DNA of 64,000 nt from Methylobacterium sp. (GCA_020252645.1 JADCCN010000002.1:496001-560000), one strand, 5' to 3'; counted from the stretch's first letter, positions 22,478 through 35,959 are shown. Notes: a model not told the origin generated them from the sequence alone. Numbers and translations: made by a program.

Positions 22478-25400
22478 ATGGCCCAGACCGTCGAGACCTC
22501 CGTCCCCGCGCCTTTCCGCGCCGCCTTCGCGCCGGAGGATGAAATTCTCGCCCGGGCCCTGCTCTCGGAAGCCGGCCTGCCACCGGCCAGCGAGCACCAG
22601 ATCGACGCCGAAGCCACGCGGCTGATCGGGGCGATCCGCGCCGGGCAGGGCGGAATCGGCGGGATTGAACAGATCCTGCAGGAATATTCGCTTTCCACCA
22701 GGGAGGGGCTTGCCCTCATGGTGCTTGCGGAAGCCCTGCTGCGCGTGCCGGATTCAACCACCGCCGACAAGCTGATCGAAGACAAGCTGGGCCAGGGCAA
22801 CTTCCTCGAGCATCAGCCGAAATCGGATGCCCTGCTCATCAATGCCTCGGCATGGGCCCTGGGCATTGGCGCGCGCATCATCCAGCCGGGTGAGACGCCG
22901 GACGGCATTCTCGCGAGCCTTGCGAAGCGGATCGGCCTGCCCACCATCCGCACGGCGGCGCGGCAGGCCATGCGTGTGATGGGCAACCACTTCGTGCTCG
23001 GCCAGACGATCGACGAGGCGCTGAATCGCGCGGGTTCGGGTGCGGCGCGCAGCTACCGCTATTCCTTCGACATGCTGGGCGAAGGCGCGCGCACCGCCGA
23101 GGATGCCGAGCGCTATTTCCAGAGCTATGCCGATGCCATCCGCCATATCGGCGCGAAGGCCGGCAATGCTGCCCTCCCCAATCGGCCCGGCATTTCCGTG
23201 AAGCTCTCGGCCCTGCATCCGCGCTACGAGGCCACGAACCACGAGGCGGTGCTGGCCGAGCTTGCGCCACGCGTGGTGACGCTGGCGGAGCAGGCCAGGA
23301 GCTTCGACCTCAACTTCACCATCGACGCGGAAGAGGCGGACCGCCTCGAACTCTCGCTCGATCTCTTTCGGTTGCTGGCGCAGGATTCCAAACTCGCAAG
23401 CTGGGATGGTCTCGGTCTCGCGGTGCAGGCCTACCAGAAGCGCGGCCGCGAGGTCATCGCCTGGCTCGATCAACTCGCGAAGGCCACCGGCCGCCGCTTC
23501 ATGGTGCGCCTCGTGAAGGGCGCCTATTGGGATACGGAAGTGAAGCGCGCACAGGAGCGCGGCCTGCCGGATTTCCCGGTCTTCACCCGCAAGGCGATGA
23601 CCGACCTCAACTACACCGCCTGCGCCAAGGCGATGCTGGAGGCCCGGCCTCGGCTCTACCCGCAATTCGCGACCCATAATGCGCTGACCATCGCGACGAT
23701 CCGCGCGATGGCCGGGAATGCCGAGGGTTATGAATTCCAGCGCCTGCACGGGATGGGCGAGGCGGCCTATTCCGCGTTGCTCGCGCAGAGCCCGGATGCG
23801 GCCTGCCGCGTCTATGCGCCCGTGGGCGGGCATCGTGATCTGCTCGCCTATCTCGTGCGCCGCCTGCTGGAAAACGGGGCCAATTCCTCCTTCGTGCATG
23901 AGGCGGCGGATGCCAATGTGCCCGTTTCGAAGCTGCTGACACGCCCGGCCGCGCAGATCGGCACGCCGGAACGCGCCCGGCACAAGCGACTCGCGCGGCC
24001 CGAAGCCCTGTTCCCCGATGGCCGCAGGAACAGCCGGGGCTACGAGCTCGGGCATGCGGAAACGCTCGAAAATCTGCTCCGGGCGCGCGATTTCGCACCC
24101 GCCTCCGCCACGAGCCTGATCTCGGGGCGCGCGGTGAAGCATGGCGCGGTTGAGGCGAAATCGCCGGTTGACGGCAAGCCGATCGGCGGCGTGTTCAACG
24201 CCATGCCGGCCGATGCGCGCGCGGCCATCGAGGCTGCCCGCGAGGGCTTCCACCATTGGGGCCGCACAGAGGCACCCCACCGCGCGAAGCTGCTGCGCGC
24301 CGCCGCTGACAAGCTCGAAGCGAAGACGGGTCGTCTTGTCGCGCTGCTGCAGCGCGAGGCCGGCAAGACCCTGGACGACTGCATCGGGGAAATCCGCGAG
24401 GCGGTGGATTTCCTGCGCTTCTACGCCGGGGAGGCCGAGCGCGTGATGGGCGCACCCATCGCCCTGCCCGGCCCGACGGGTGAGGATAATCGCCTGTTCT
24501 ATCGCCCGCGCGGGGTGATCGTGGCGATCGCGCCATGGAATTTCCCGCTGGCGATTTTCCTCGGGCAGGTCGCGGCGGCGTTGGCGGCCGGCAACACGGT
24601 GGTGGCGAAGCCCGCCGAGCAGACGCCGCTCATCGGCATGCTCGCGGTGGAATTGCTGCACGAAGCCGGCATCCCGAAGGATGCCCTCCACCTTGTCCTC
24701 GGTGATGGCGCGATCGGTGCGGCTCTCGTCGAGCACCCGGCGATTGCGGGCGTGGTCTTCACCGGCTCCACGGAAACAGCACGCCGGATCAATCGCGCGC
24801 TCGCCGCGAAGGATGGCCCGATCGTCCCGCTGATCGCGGAAACGGGCGGCATCAACGCCATGATCGTGGATGCAACGGCCTTGCCGGAACAGGTGGCGGA
24901 TGATGTGGTGCTCTCGGCCTTCCGTTCGGCGGGCCAGCGCTGCTCTGCCCTGCGCCTGCTTTGCGTGCAGGAGGATGTTGCCGATCGCATGATCGAGATG
25001 ATCATCGGCGCCGCGAAGGAACTCCGCCTCGGCGATCCCGCCCGCCCCGACACCCATATCGGCCCGGTGATCGATGCCGTGGCGAAGGACCGGCTCGACG
25101 CGCATGTCGCCAGGATGAAGCGCGAAGCGAAGGTGCTTCATGCGGGCGAGGCGGCGCAGGGGCTCTATGTCGCTCCTCATATCTTTGGCCTCAGGCGCGT
25201 CGAGGATCTCGGCGAGGAAATCTTCGGGCCTGTGCTGCATGTTGTGCGATACAAGGCAGGTGATGTCATGACGGTGGTCGAGGCGGTGGAAGCCTCGGGC
25301 TATGGCCTGACCTTCGGCATGCATTCGCGCATCGACAGCGATATCGAGAAGGTCACGAACCGGCTCCAGACCGGCAACATCTACATCAACCGCAACATGA

Positions 25401-25570
25401 TCGGCGCGGTGGTGGGCGTTCAGCCCTTCGGCGGGCACGGCCTTTCCGGCACCGGACCCAAGGCGGGCGGGCCGAATTACCTGCTGCGCTTTGCAACCGA
25501 GCAGGTGATTTCGGTGAATTCCGCGGCGGCCGGCGGCAATGCGAGCCTGATGTCGCTGGCCGAGGATTGA
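22478..25570 (+). CDS. putA: Bifunctional proline dehydrogenase / P5C dehydrogenase
   Basis: Converts proline to glutamate in two steps on one 1030-residue chain. The FAD-dependent proline dehydrogenase barrel spans about 190-490 (LVKGAYWD at 346-353 and RRLLENGANSSFVH at 461-474). The aldehyde dehydrogenase part spans about 560-1010, with GSTETA at 763-768, general base Glu788 and catalytic Cys822 (SAGQRCSALRL). It lacks the N-terminal ribbon-helix-helix DNA-binding domain and the extra C-terminal domain of long PutA proteins, so it is a minimal type A PutA and needs the separate regulator next door. Confidence 0.97.
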   Translation: MAQTVETSVPAPFRAAFAPEDEILARALLSEAGLPPASEHQIDAEATRLIGAIRAGQGGIGGIEQILQEYSLSTREGLALMVLAEALLRVPDSTTADKLIEDKLGQGNFLEHQPKSDALLINASAWALGIGARIIQPGETPDGILASLAKRIGLPTIRTAARQAMRVMGNHFVLGQTIDEALNRAGSGAARSYRYSFDMLGEGARTAEDAERYFQSYADAIRHIGAKAGNAALPNRPGISVKLSALHPRYEATNHEAVLAELAPRVVTLAEQARSFDLNFTIDAEEADRLELSLDLFRLLAQDSKLASWDGLGLAVQAYQKRGREVIAWLDQLAKATGRRFMVRLVKGAYWDTEVKRAQERGLPDFPVFTRKAMTDLNYTACAKAMLEARPRLYPQFATHNALTIATIRAMAGNAEGYEFQRLHGMGEAAYSALLAQSPDAACRVYAPVGGHRDLLAYLVRRLLENGANSSFVHEAADANVPVSKLLTRPAAQIGTPERARHKRLARPEALFPDGRRNSRGYELGHAETLENLLRARDFAPASATSLISGRAVKHGAVEAKSPVDGKPIGGVFNAMPADARAAIEAAREGFHHWGRTEAPHRAKLLRAAADKLEAKTGRLVALLQREAGKTLDDCIGEIREAVDFLRFYAGEAERVMGAPIALPGPTGEDNRLFYRPRGVIVAIAPWNFPLAIFLGQVAAALAAGNTVVAKPAEQTPLIGMLAVELLHEAGIPKDALHLVLGDGAIGAALVEHPAIAGVVFTGSTETARRINRALAAKDGPIVPLIAETGGINAMIVDATALPEQVADDVVLSAFRSAGQRCSALRLLCVQEDVADRMIEMIIGAAKELRLGDPARPDTHIGPVIDAVAKDRLDAHVARMKREAKVLHAGEAAQGLYVAPHIFGLRRVEDLGEEIFGPVLHVVRYKAGDVMTVVEAVEASGYGLTFGMHSRIDSDIEKVTNRLQTGNIYINRNMIGAVVGVQPFGGHGLSGTGPKAGGPNYLLRFATEQVISVNSAAAGGNASLMSLAED

Positions 25571-25574
25571 GGTG

Positions 25575-25599
25575 GGCGCCGGACCCCGGGTTCGGCGCC
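25575..25599. terminator. Strong hairpin between convergent putA and atpC
   Basis: Stem GGCGCCG / CGGCGCC extended inward by a few pairs. It sits between the two converging stop codons and probably serves both, although there is no T-run on either side. Confidence 0.45.
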
Positions 25600-25612
25600 T
25601 TGGCTCGGCGCG

Positions 25613-26002
25613 TCAGTTCCGCACAGCGCCCATCATGGCCGCGAGCGCCTCGATCCTCTCGGAGGCGAGGCTGCGGGCTTCATCGGTTGTGGCCGCGCGG
25701 AGTTCATCCTCCGCCGCCTTCATCTCGGTCGCGACCTTCTCGCGGTCGATCTCCTCGACCGGGACGGCCTGCTCGGCGAGCAGCGTGAGGCCCGAAGCAT
25801 TCACATCCAGGAAGCCGCCGCGCACGAAGAGCCGCTTGCCGCCATCGACCGTAACGATGCCCGGCCGCACGGCCGACATGAACGGCGCGTGGTTCGCAAG
25901 CACGGTGACATCGCCCTCGGCGGCCGGAACGACCACCGAGTTCACATGGCCCGAGAAGAGAACCCGCTCCGGGGAGACAAGTTCGAAAGGAAAGCTGGCC
26001 AT
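25613..26002 (-). CDS. atpC: ATP synthase F1 epsilon subunit
   Basis: The 129-residue epsilon subunit of the rotor stalk. The N-terminal beta-sandwich (MASFPFELVSPERVLFSGHV, then TVLANHAPFMSAVRPGIV) and a short C-terminal helical part are both present. Last gene of the F1 operon, three bases after atpD. Fo genes are not in the window, as is normal in alphaproteobacteria where F1 and Fo operons are separate. Confidence 0.96.
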   Translation of the reverse strand: MASFPFELVSPERVLFSGHVNSVVVPAAEGDVTVLANHAPFMSAVRPGIVTVDGGKRLFVRGGFLDVNASGLTLLAEQAVPVEEIDREKVATEMKAAEDELRAATTDEARSLASERIEALAAMMGAVRN

Positions 26003-26005
26003 GGG

Positions 26006-27888
<1,883 letters not shown>

Positions 27889-27901
27889 GCTCGTCTCCCG
27901 T

Positions 27902-28771
27902 TCAGAGCGCTTCCGCGCCGGAAATGATTTCGATCAGTTCCTTGGTGATCATCGCCTGACGCGTGCGGTTGTATTTCTGCGTCTGCTTCTTGATCATCTC
28001 GCCCGCGTTGCGGGTGGCGTTGTCCATGGCGCTCATGCGCGCGCCCTGCTCGGAGGCCGCATTCTCGAGCAACGCGCGGAAGACCTGCACGGAGATGTTC
28101 CGCGGCAGCAGCGAGGAGAGGATCGTCGCCTCATCCGGCTCGTAATCATAGGTCGCAGTCGAGGGCGAAGCGCTGGCGGGAATTTCCGCCGGAATAACGC
28201 GCTGCGCGGTCGGGATCTGCGAGATGACCGACCGGAACTGCGAATAGAACAGCGTCGCGACATCGAATTCGCCATTCGCGAACATCGTCATCACGCGCTG
28301 GCCGATCTCGTCGGCATTCGCATAGCCGATCTGCTTTAACGCGCGCAGCTCGATAAGATCGACGATCTGCTTCTCGTGCTGGCGCTTCAGGATGTCGTAG
28401 CCCTTGCGGCCCACGCAGAGGATCTTCACCGTCTTGCCGGCCTGCTGAAGCCGGTTGATGTGCTCGCGGGCGAGGCGGACGATGGAGGAATTGAAGGCGC
28501 CGCACAGGCCGCGCTCGGCCGTGCAGACGATCAGCAGCTGGACCTGGTCCGAGCCCGTGCCGGCAAGAAGCCTCGGGGCATCGGCGCCCGAAACGCCGGC
28601 GCCGAGATTGGCGAGAACCGATTCCATCTTCTGCGCATAGGGGCGCGCGGCCTCGGCGGCCATCTGCGCGCGGCGCAGCTTCGCCGCAGCCACCATCTGC
28701 ATGGCCTTGGTGATCTTCTGCGTCGCCTTCACGGAAGCGATGCGGTTGCGAAGGTCTTTCAACGAGGGCAT
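27902..28771 (-). CDS. atpG: ATP synthase F1 gamma subunit
   Basis: Central rotor shaft, 289 residues. Terminal coiled-coil helices are evident ([20 protein letters not shown] at the start and [20 protein letters not shown] at the end), with the conserved [12 protein letters not shown] segment between. It follows atpA by 55 bp and is followed by ohr after 13 bp. Confidence 0.97.
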   Translation of the reverse strand: MPSLKDLRNRIASVKATQKITKAMQMVAAAKLRRAQMAAEAARPYAQKMESVLANLGAGVSGADAPRLLAGTGSDQVQLLIVCTAERGLCGAFNSSIVRLAREHINRLQQAGKTVKILCVGRKGYDILKRQHEKQIVDLIELRALKQIGYANADEIGQRVMTMFANGEFDVATLFYSQFRSVISQIPTAQRVIPAEIPASASPSTATYDYEPDEATILSSLLPRNISVQVFRALLENAASEQGARMSAMDNATRNAGEMIKKQTQKYNRTRQAMITKELIEIISGAEAL

Positions 28772-28826
28772 GGGATTTCCCGTCTGGCCGGCGGCTGGCG
28801 CGGGCGTTACCCCGCGCCGGAGAGGC

Positions 28827-30356
<1,530 letters not shown>

Positions 30357-30374
30357 CGGGGCGTGCCTTTCGCT

Positions 30375-30932
30375 TTAAACGTTCGTCATCGCGATTTTCA
30401 TCGCGTTCAATTTGGTCTTGAGGGAGGCGTCGATCATCTTCGAGCCCATCTTCACGACGAGGCCCCCGATGATCGCGGGATCGACACGCTCGGTGAGCGC
30501 GATGCTCTTGCCGGATGTGGCCTGGAGAGCGTCCAGAACGGCCTTGCGGTTCTTGTCCGACAGCGGTGCCGCCACCGTCACTTCGGCGCTCACGATGCCC
30601 TTCTTTTCCGCAACCAGCGCGCGGAAGGCCGTGATCATGGCCCGGACGAGGAAGAGGCGGCGCTTGGAAGCGACGAGTTTCAGGAAATTCGCGGCGAGCC
30701 CGCCGATCTCGGCCTTGGCGAGCACGGCCGTGATGGCCTTTTCCTGCTCTTCCGAGGTGAAGACCGGGTTGCGGCACAATTGCTCCAGGTCCGGGCTCCC
30801 GTCGAGCATGGCCAGGAAGCGATCGAGATCCGCGCCGATGGCGTCAAGGGCCTTGCCCTCGCTCGCAAGCTCGAACAGCGCGACGGCATAACGGCCGGCA
30901 ATTCCGGAGACGATGGGGCTCGATGAGGCCAC
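30375..30932 (-). CDS. atpH: ATP synthase F1 delta subunit
   Basis: Peripheral stalk connector (OSCP-like), 185 residues. The N-terminal helix bundle includes IVSGIAGRYAVALFELASEG and the C-terminal part has DPAIIGGLVVKMGSKMIDAS, the family signature. No ATG fits; a GTG at 30932 (GTG GCC TCA TCG) gives exactly the usual length and N-terminus, so I chose it. First gene of the F1 operon, 240 bp after priA on the same strand; I see no convincing promoter in that gap. Confidence 0.95.
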   Translation of the reverse strand: MASSSPIVSGIAGRYAVALFELASEGKALDAIGADLDRFLAMLDGSPDLEQLCRNPVFTSEEQEKAITAVLAKAEIGGLAANFLKLVASKRRLFLVRAMITAFRALVAEKKGIVSAEVTVAAPLSDKNRKAVLDALQATSGKSIALTERVDPAIIGGLVVKMGSKMIDASLKTKLNAMKIAMTNV

Positions 30933-31172
30933 GGCTCGAACGTCTTTCGTTTCTTCACACGGCAAGCGGGGCGAACGCGACACCCAAGGAGGGGAAGTTG
31001 CGCGAATATTGCCGCTCGTCGTGCCCAAGAAGGGGGGTCTCTCGACGACTTGGCGGCTGGCGCACCCGCAAGGATGCGCTGCAGCAACCGGGCCGGTCGC
31101 TAACAAATCTTCAACGCCCGCGCAACCCCTTATCGCCGCCAACCTTCGGCCCGGACGCCGCGATTTTCCGCC

Positions 31173-33347
31173 TCAGAGGAAACTCATCGGGTCAATATCG
31201 ACATCGACGCGAGCCCCGCCACGTGCCGGACCGGCCCGTTCCAGCATCGCGCGGATGGCGGACTGGATGGAAACCGCTCGCGGTGCCTTCAGAATGAGGC
31301 GCATGCGGTGCTTGCCCCGCAGAAGCGCCAGCGGCGGATCGGCCGGCCCGAGAATCGTGATCGAGGGGATCGCCCCCTCCTCCATCAGCCGGAATCCGGC
31401 TTCAGCGAGCTTGCGCGCATGGGCCTCCGCCGCCGGGCGATCCTTCGCGGACACGAGAATGGCCGCGAGGCGCCCGAAAGGCGGCAGCCCTGCCGCCTCG
31501 CGGCTCGCGATCTCGGCGGCGTAGAAGGAGGCCTCATCGCCCGAGAGCAGCGCGCGGATCACCACGTGCTTCGGCTGGTAGCTTTGCAGCACGCCCCGCC
31601 CCGGCTTCTCCCCGCGCCCGGCGCGGCCCGTGACCTGGGTGAGAAGCTGGAAGCTGCGCTCGGCGGCGCGCGGATCGTTCGAGACAAGCCCGATATCGGC
31701 ATCCACCACGGCCGCGAGCGTGAGTTTCGGAAAGTTATGGCCCTTCGCGATCAGTTGCGTGCCGATCACCAGGTCGAATTCGCCATCCGCCACCGCCTGC
31801 AATTCGCGCTTCAGGCGCTCCGTGCCGCCGGGAAAATCGCTGGAGAGCACGATGCGACGATGATCGGGGAAAGCTGCCGCGATCTCTTCGGCCACGCGTT
31901 CCACGCCGGGCCCGCAGGCGGTGAGGCTCTCCTCCGCGCCGCATTCGGTGCAGGCGATGGGGCGGCGCTCGGTATGCCCGCAATGATGGCAGATCAGCGC
32001 CCGGCGGAAACGATGCTCCACGAGCCAGGCATCGCAATTCGGGCATTGCCAGCGATGCCCGCAGGCGCGGCAGAGCGTCAGCGGCGCATAGCCGCGCCGG
32101 TTCAGGAACACCATCGCCTGCTCGCCGCGCTGAAGCGTCTCGCCGATCATCCCGATGAGCTTTGGCGAGAGATAGGCCCCGCGCGGGGGCGCATCCCTGG
32201 TGAGGTCGATCAGCGACAAGTCGGGCAAGGCGCGGCCCACGGCGCGGCTTTCCAGCTTCACATGCCGGTAGCGGCCCTGCTCGGCATTCACCCGGCTCTC
32301 GATGGAGGGCGTGGCCGAGGAGAGGATCACCGGGCAGCCCTCGCATTGCCCGCGCAGAACCGCCATGTCCCGCGCGTTATAGCGCACCACATCATCCTGC
32401 TTGAAGGCGGCCTCGTGTTCCTCATCCACCACGATGAGGCCGAGGCTGCTGAACGGGAGGAAGAGCGCGGAGCGCGCACCCACCACCACCTTCGCCTCGC
32501 CCTCCGCCACGGCATGCCAGAGACGATCGCGCCGCGTCGCCGCGATGCCCGAATGCCAGAGGCCCGGCGCACCGCCGAACCGCGCCTCGAACCGCGCCAC
32601 GAATTCCGGCGTGAGCGAGATTTCCGGCAGGAGGATCAACGCTTGCCGCCCCTTTTCAAGCGCCGTCGCGACCGCCTCGAAATAGACCTCCGTCTTGCCC
32701 GATCCGGTCACGCCCTCCAGCAGAACCGGTGCGAAGCCGGCCGCCTTCACGAGGCCGGAAAGCGCATCCGCCGCCTGGCGCTGCCGGGCATTCAGTTCCG
32801 GCCCCTGCGAGGCGAGATCAAGCGGCTCGGCCCGCGCAAGGCTCGGCAGCGGCACGATCTCGAAGACGCCTTCATCCATCAGCGCATCGATCACGCCAGT
32901 GGAGCAGCCGGCCGCCTCCGCGAGATCCTTCTTGCGATGCGTGAGGCCCCCGACGGCCGCCGCCATCACCCGCGCCCGGATCGGCGTCAGGCGTCGCGGC
33001 TGCGCGCCCGTGGCGCGAAGGCCGAATCGCGGTGCTTCATGCGCCTCTGCCTCCGGGTCGCGCATCGCCATCCGTGCGACAAGCCCGAGGGGTGCCAGCG
33101 TATAGGCCGAGACGCGCTGCAGGAAAGTCATCAGCTTTTCGGACAAGGGCGGAAGAGCCGAGACCGCAAGAATGGATTTCAGGTTCTCGCCCGAAGCCTT
33201 CCCGTCCACGCTCCAGACAAGGCCGAAAGTCTCGCGGGTGCCGAGCGGCACATGGACGGTCTGGCCCGGCCGAAGCGCCATCCCCTCCGGCACGCGGTAG
33301 GAATAGGGCGCATCGAGCGCGAGCGGCAGGACGATGTCGGCGATCAT
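31173..33347 (-). CDS. priA: Primosomal replication-restart helicase
   Basis: DNA helicase that reloads the replisome at stalled forks; 724 residues. An N-terminal fork-binding domain (about 1-110) precedes the helicase core with Walker A GVTGSGKT (212-219) and the DEEH box (308-311). The zinc-binding cysteines are intact (CRACGHRWQCPNC, then CHHC and CTEC). It is divergent from xerC and upstream of the atp operon, a common alphaproteobacterial order. Confidence 0.96.
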   Translation of the reverse strand: MIADIVLPLALDAPYSYRVPEGMALRPGQTVHVPLGTRETFGLVWSVDGKASGENLKSILAVSALPPLSEKLMTFLQRVSAYTLAPLGLVARMAMRDPEAEAHEAPRFGLRATGAQPRRLTPIRARVMAAAVGGLTHRKKDLAEAAGCSTGVIDALMDEGVFEIVPLPSLARAEPLDLASQGPELNARQRQAADALSGLVKAAGFAPVLLEGVTGSGKTEVYFEAVATALEKGRQALILLPEISLTPEFVARFEARFGGAPGLWHSGIAATRRDRLWHAVAEGEAKVVVGARSALFLPFSSLGLIVVDEEHEAAFKQDDVVRYNARDMAVLRGQCEGCPVILSSATPSIESRVNAEQGRYRHVKLESRAVGRALPDLSLIDLTRDAPPRGAYLSPKLIGMIGETLQRGEQAMVFLNRRGYAPLTLCRACGHRWQCPNCDAWLVEHRFRRALICHHCGHTERRPIACTECGAEESLTACGPGVERVAEEIAAAFPDHRRIVLSSDFPGGTERLKRELQAVADGEFDLVIGTQLIAKGHNFPKLTLAAVVDADIGLVSNDPRAAERSFQLLTQVTGRAGRGEKPGRGVLQSYQPKHVVIRALLSGDEASFYAAEIASREAAGLPPFGRLAAILVSAKDRPAAEAHARKLAEAGFRLMEEGAIPSITILGPADPPLALLRGKHRMRLILKAPRAVSIQSAIRAMLERAGPARGGARVDVDIDPMSFL

Positions 33348-33439
33348 CGCTCCCCTCCTTTCGATGCGCTGTCTCCTTGCATATCACCGATTCGCGGCCT
33401 CCCGTGATGCGCCGTTTCTTAACCTTGGACAGCGAGACT

Positions 33440-34354
33440 ATGCGCATGAGCGCCATCGAACTCGCCCTTCAGGATTGGCTGCGCGCCCTCACCCATGAGC
33501 GCAAGGCATCGCCCAACACGGTCGAATCCTATGGCCGCGACGTGCGGCAGGTGCTTGCCTATTTCGGCGGCGATGTGAGGACGCCGGCGGATCTGCTGGC
33601 GCTGAAACCGTCCGATCTGCGCCTTTTCATGGGCGAGCGCCGCAACCAGGGCATCGGCAGCCGCAGCCTCATGCGGCAACTCGCGGGGTTGCGCTCCTTT
33701 GCGCGTCATCTCGAACGCGAGGGGCATGGCCATGCCTCGGCCTTCAAGGCGGTGCGCGGCCCCCGCGTGAAAAAGGGGCTGCCGCGACCCCTCACCCCCC
33801 AGGATGCGCGTGCCACCGCGGCAATTTCCACCCGCGCCGGCGAGGAACGCGAGCCCTGGGTGCTCGCGCGGGATGCCGCCGTTTTTGCCTTGCTCTATGG
33901 CGCCGGCCTGCGCATCTCGGAGGCGCTGTCGATCAAGCGGAAAGACGCGCCGAAAGCGGGCGCGACGCTCACCATCACCGGCAAGGGCGGCAAGCCGCGG
34001 CAGGTGCCGGTCCTCCCGCAGATCGCGGCGGCCATCGACGATTACCTCCGGCAATGCCCGTGGAGGATGCGCGGAGATGATCCGCTTTTCGTGGGCGTGA
34101 AGGGCGGCCCGCTCTCGCCCCGCATCATCCAGCTCGCGATGGAGGGGCTGCGCGGGGCGTTGGGCCTGCCCGAAAGCGCCACGCCGCATGCCCTGCGCCA
34201 TTCCTTCGCGACGCATCTGCTGGCGCGCGGCGGCGACCTGCGCACCATCCAGGAGCTTCTCGGCCACGCCTCGCTCTCAACCACCCAGATCTACACGGAA
34301 GTGGACACGGCGCGGCTGATGGCCGCCTACAAGGCCGCCCATCCACGGGCGTGA
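33440..34354 (+). CDS. xerC: Tyrosine recombinase XerC
   Basis: Chromosome-dimer resolving recombinase acting at dif, 304 residues. The catalytic residues are all present: Arg158 (GAGLRISEAL), Lys182, His250 and Arg253 (HALRHSFATHLL), His276 and Tyr285 (LGHASLSTTQIYTEV). The N-terminal SAM-like DNA-binding domain covers about 5-105. Starts at 33440 and 33446 are both plausible; the frame upstream overlaps the divergent priA and is rejected. Position next to priA fits the chromosomal XerC rather than an integrase of a mobile element. Confidence 0.94.
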   Translation: MRMSAIELALQDWLRALTHERKASPNTVESYGRDVRQVLAYFGGDVRTPADLLALKPSDLRLFMGERRNQGIGSRSLMRQLAGLRSFARHLEREGHGHASAFKAVRGPRVKKGLPRPLTPQDARATAAISTRAGEEREPWVLARDAAVFALLYGAGLRISEALSIKRKDAPKAGATLTITGKGGKPRQVPVLPQIAAAIDDYLRQCPWRMRGDDPLFVGVKGGPLSPRIIQLAMEGLRGALGLPESATPHALRHSFATHLLARGGDLRTIQELLGHASLSTTQIYTEVDTARLMAAYKAAHPRA

Positions 34355-34429
34355 GTGCCACCCCGCTTGCCAGCCGAATCGTCACACCTCTATCGTTTCG
34401 CCGGGGCAGCCGATTCGGCGGAGGGGCTG

Positions 34430-34996
34430 ATGGCGGAGCCGGTGGAAATTCCGGATGGAAACAAGCGGATCGGCCTGCTGATTGCCATTCTGGCACTCAT
34501 GCTGGCTTTTTCGGAAATGGGCAACAAGCAGGCCGAAGCGGAATCGGTGGCGAAAAACATCGAGGCGGCCAATCTCTGGTCCTTCTTCCAGGCGAAGACC
34601 ATCCGCCGGACTTCGACCCTCGTCGCCGCCGAGGACATGCAGACGCGCCTCGCGGGCGTGACGGACCCCGCCGTGAAGGCGGCCTATGAAGCGCAGATCA
34701 AGCGCTGGCGCGACACCGCCGCCCGTTACGAGAGCGAGCCGGAAACCAATGAGGGCCGCAAGGAACTCATGGGGCGCGCCAAGGCCGCTGAAGAACGCCG
34801 TGATTTGCAGAAGACCCGCTCGGAAGTGTTCGAGATTGCCTCGGCGCTGATCCAGATCGGCATCGTGCTGGCTTCCGCGGCGATCATCACCGGCATCACG
34901 CTGCTGGTCTGGTGCGCGGGCGGCCTTGGCATCGTCGCGCTGGTGCTGATGGGCTTCGGCACATGGGCCCCGGCGGCGGTGCCGTTCATTTCCTGA
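34430..34996 (+). CDS. DUF4337 membrane protein
   Basis: A 188-residue protein with one membrane helix near the N-terminus (about 13-28), a coiled-coil-like middle with KAAYEAQIKRWRDTAARYES, and two helices at the C-terminus (about 135-185). This is the layout of DUF4337 proteins, whose function is unknown. The ATG at 34430 follows GGCGGAGGGG, a strong ribosome site. It lies 75 bp after xerC on the same strand and ends four bases before the convergent DUF1624 gene. Confidence 0.82.
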   Translation: MAEPVEIPDGNKRIGLLIAILALMLAFSEMGNKQAEAESVAKNIEAANLWSFFQAKTIRRTSTLVAAEDMQTRLAGVTDPAVKAAYEAQIKRWRDTAARYESEPETNEGRKELMGRAKAAEERRDLQKTRSEVFEIASALIQIGIVLASAAIITGITLLVWCAGGLGIVALVLMGFGTWAPAAVPFIS

Positions 34997-34999
34997 GGA

Positions 35000-35959
35000 T
35001 CACGGCGCTTTCGGCGCGGTGCATTGGCGTGTCACCTCATCGATCCGGAGCTTGACCGTCACATCGGGCATATCGACCAGCACGCGCTGCCAGAGGCCTT
35101 CCCGCTTCAGCCCGCCGAGCATGCAGCCACAGAAATTGGAGCAGGTCAGCGCGTCCCCGCCCGTCGATTGGCATTGCTGCTGGCAGGAGAGCAGGAAGTC
35201 GCGCGTCTCGCGGTCCACCGGCGGCAGGATCGCCGAAGCGAGCACCGCCAGCCCGCCATAGAGCACCGGCTGGTGGATGAGGTAGATCGCAAGGCTGTTC
35301 CGCCCCATCCAGCCGAGCGCGCGCATGAACCCCCCGGGCGTGGCGGGAGCCGCGCTCGCCGCAGGCTGCCAGAGCTTCGCCATCGCCATGCCCGCGAGCA
35401 CGCAAGCGAACCACGGAAAAACCGGTACGAAATCATTCGTGGAAGGCACGCGCGTGCCAAGCCCCAGCCAGACGAGCCAGGGCGATGACAGGGCATCCGC
35501 CTTGAAAACGAGGGGCAGGGCAAGAACCGCGACAGCCGCAACCGCCGCAACCATCCACGGCCAGCGCAGGAAGGGCAGCGCCAGCAGGCTCGCCAGCGCG
35601 ATGTGATGCAGGATGCCGAAGAAGATGAACTGGTCCGGGAAGACCAGATACGTCCCCGCCGTCACCAGAGCCGCAGCACCGGCCACCAGCGCAAGGCGCC
35701 GGAGAAAACGCTCGCGCCCGAAACCCTGGCCATGCGCCAGAACCAGCCCGATACCCACCAGTGCGAGAAAGCTCGCGGCGATGGCATGGCCAAACCAGAT
35801 CCAGAGCGGAAAATCGCGCAGATCAACCGGGATCAGCTCCAGAAACGAGAGATTCCAGCCGAAATGGTAGATGACCATCGCCACGATCGCGACGCCGCGC
35901 GCGGCATCGATGGCGGGGATGCGGGACGGGCGTGACGGGGGAATCGCAGGCTCTCTCAT
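35000..35959 (-). CDS. DUF1624 / heparan-alpha-glucosaminide N-acetyltransferase-like membrane protein
   Basis: A 319-residue membrane protein. The N-terminal signature RIPAIDAARGVAIVAMVIYH and the HFGWNLSF that follows, plus about eight helices, fit DUF1624 (HGSNAT-type acyltransferase fold). A later segment, MGRNSLAIYLIHQPVLYGGL, is typical of the family. The last 70 residues are odd: a soluble cysteine-rich stretch (CQQQCQ, then CSNFCGCML) that ordinary members lack as far as I know. The start could also be the ATG at 36007. The acyl acceptor is unknown. Confidence 0.82.
   Translation of the reverse strand: MREPAIPPSRPSRIPAIDAARGVAIVAMVIYHFGWNLSFLELIPVDLRDFPLWIWFGHAIAASFLALVGIGLVLAHGQGFGRERFLRRLALVAGAAALVTAGTYLVFPDQFIFFGILHHIALASLLALPFLRWPWMVAAVAAVAVLALPLVFKADALSSPWLVWLGLGTRVPSTNDFVPVFPWFACVLAGMAMAKLWQPAASAAPATPGGFMRALGWMGRNSLAIYLIHQPVLYGGLAVLASAILPPVDRETRDFLLSCQQQCQSTGGDALTCSNFCGCMLGGLKREGLWQRVLVDMPDVTVKLRIDEVTRQCTAPKAP

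Noticed and set aside
22754-25438. 894-codon open frame on the minus strand opposite putA
   Set aside because: Typical antisense shadow in high-GC DNA: no recognisable family, His/Arg/Gly-rich composition, and it covers a complete, motif-rich putA.
31308-33407. 699-codon plus-strand frame opposite priA
   Set aside because: Antisense shadow of a complete priA with intact helicase and zinc motifs.
33440-34354. XerC-like gene as a phage or island integrase
   Set aside because: Length, lack of arm-binding domain and position beside priA fit the chromosomal XerC.
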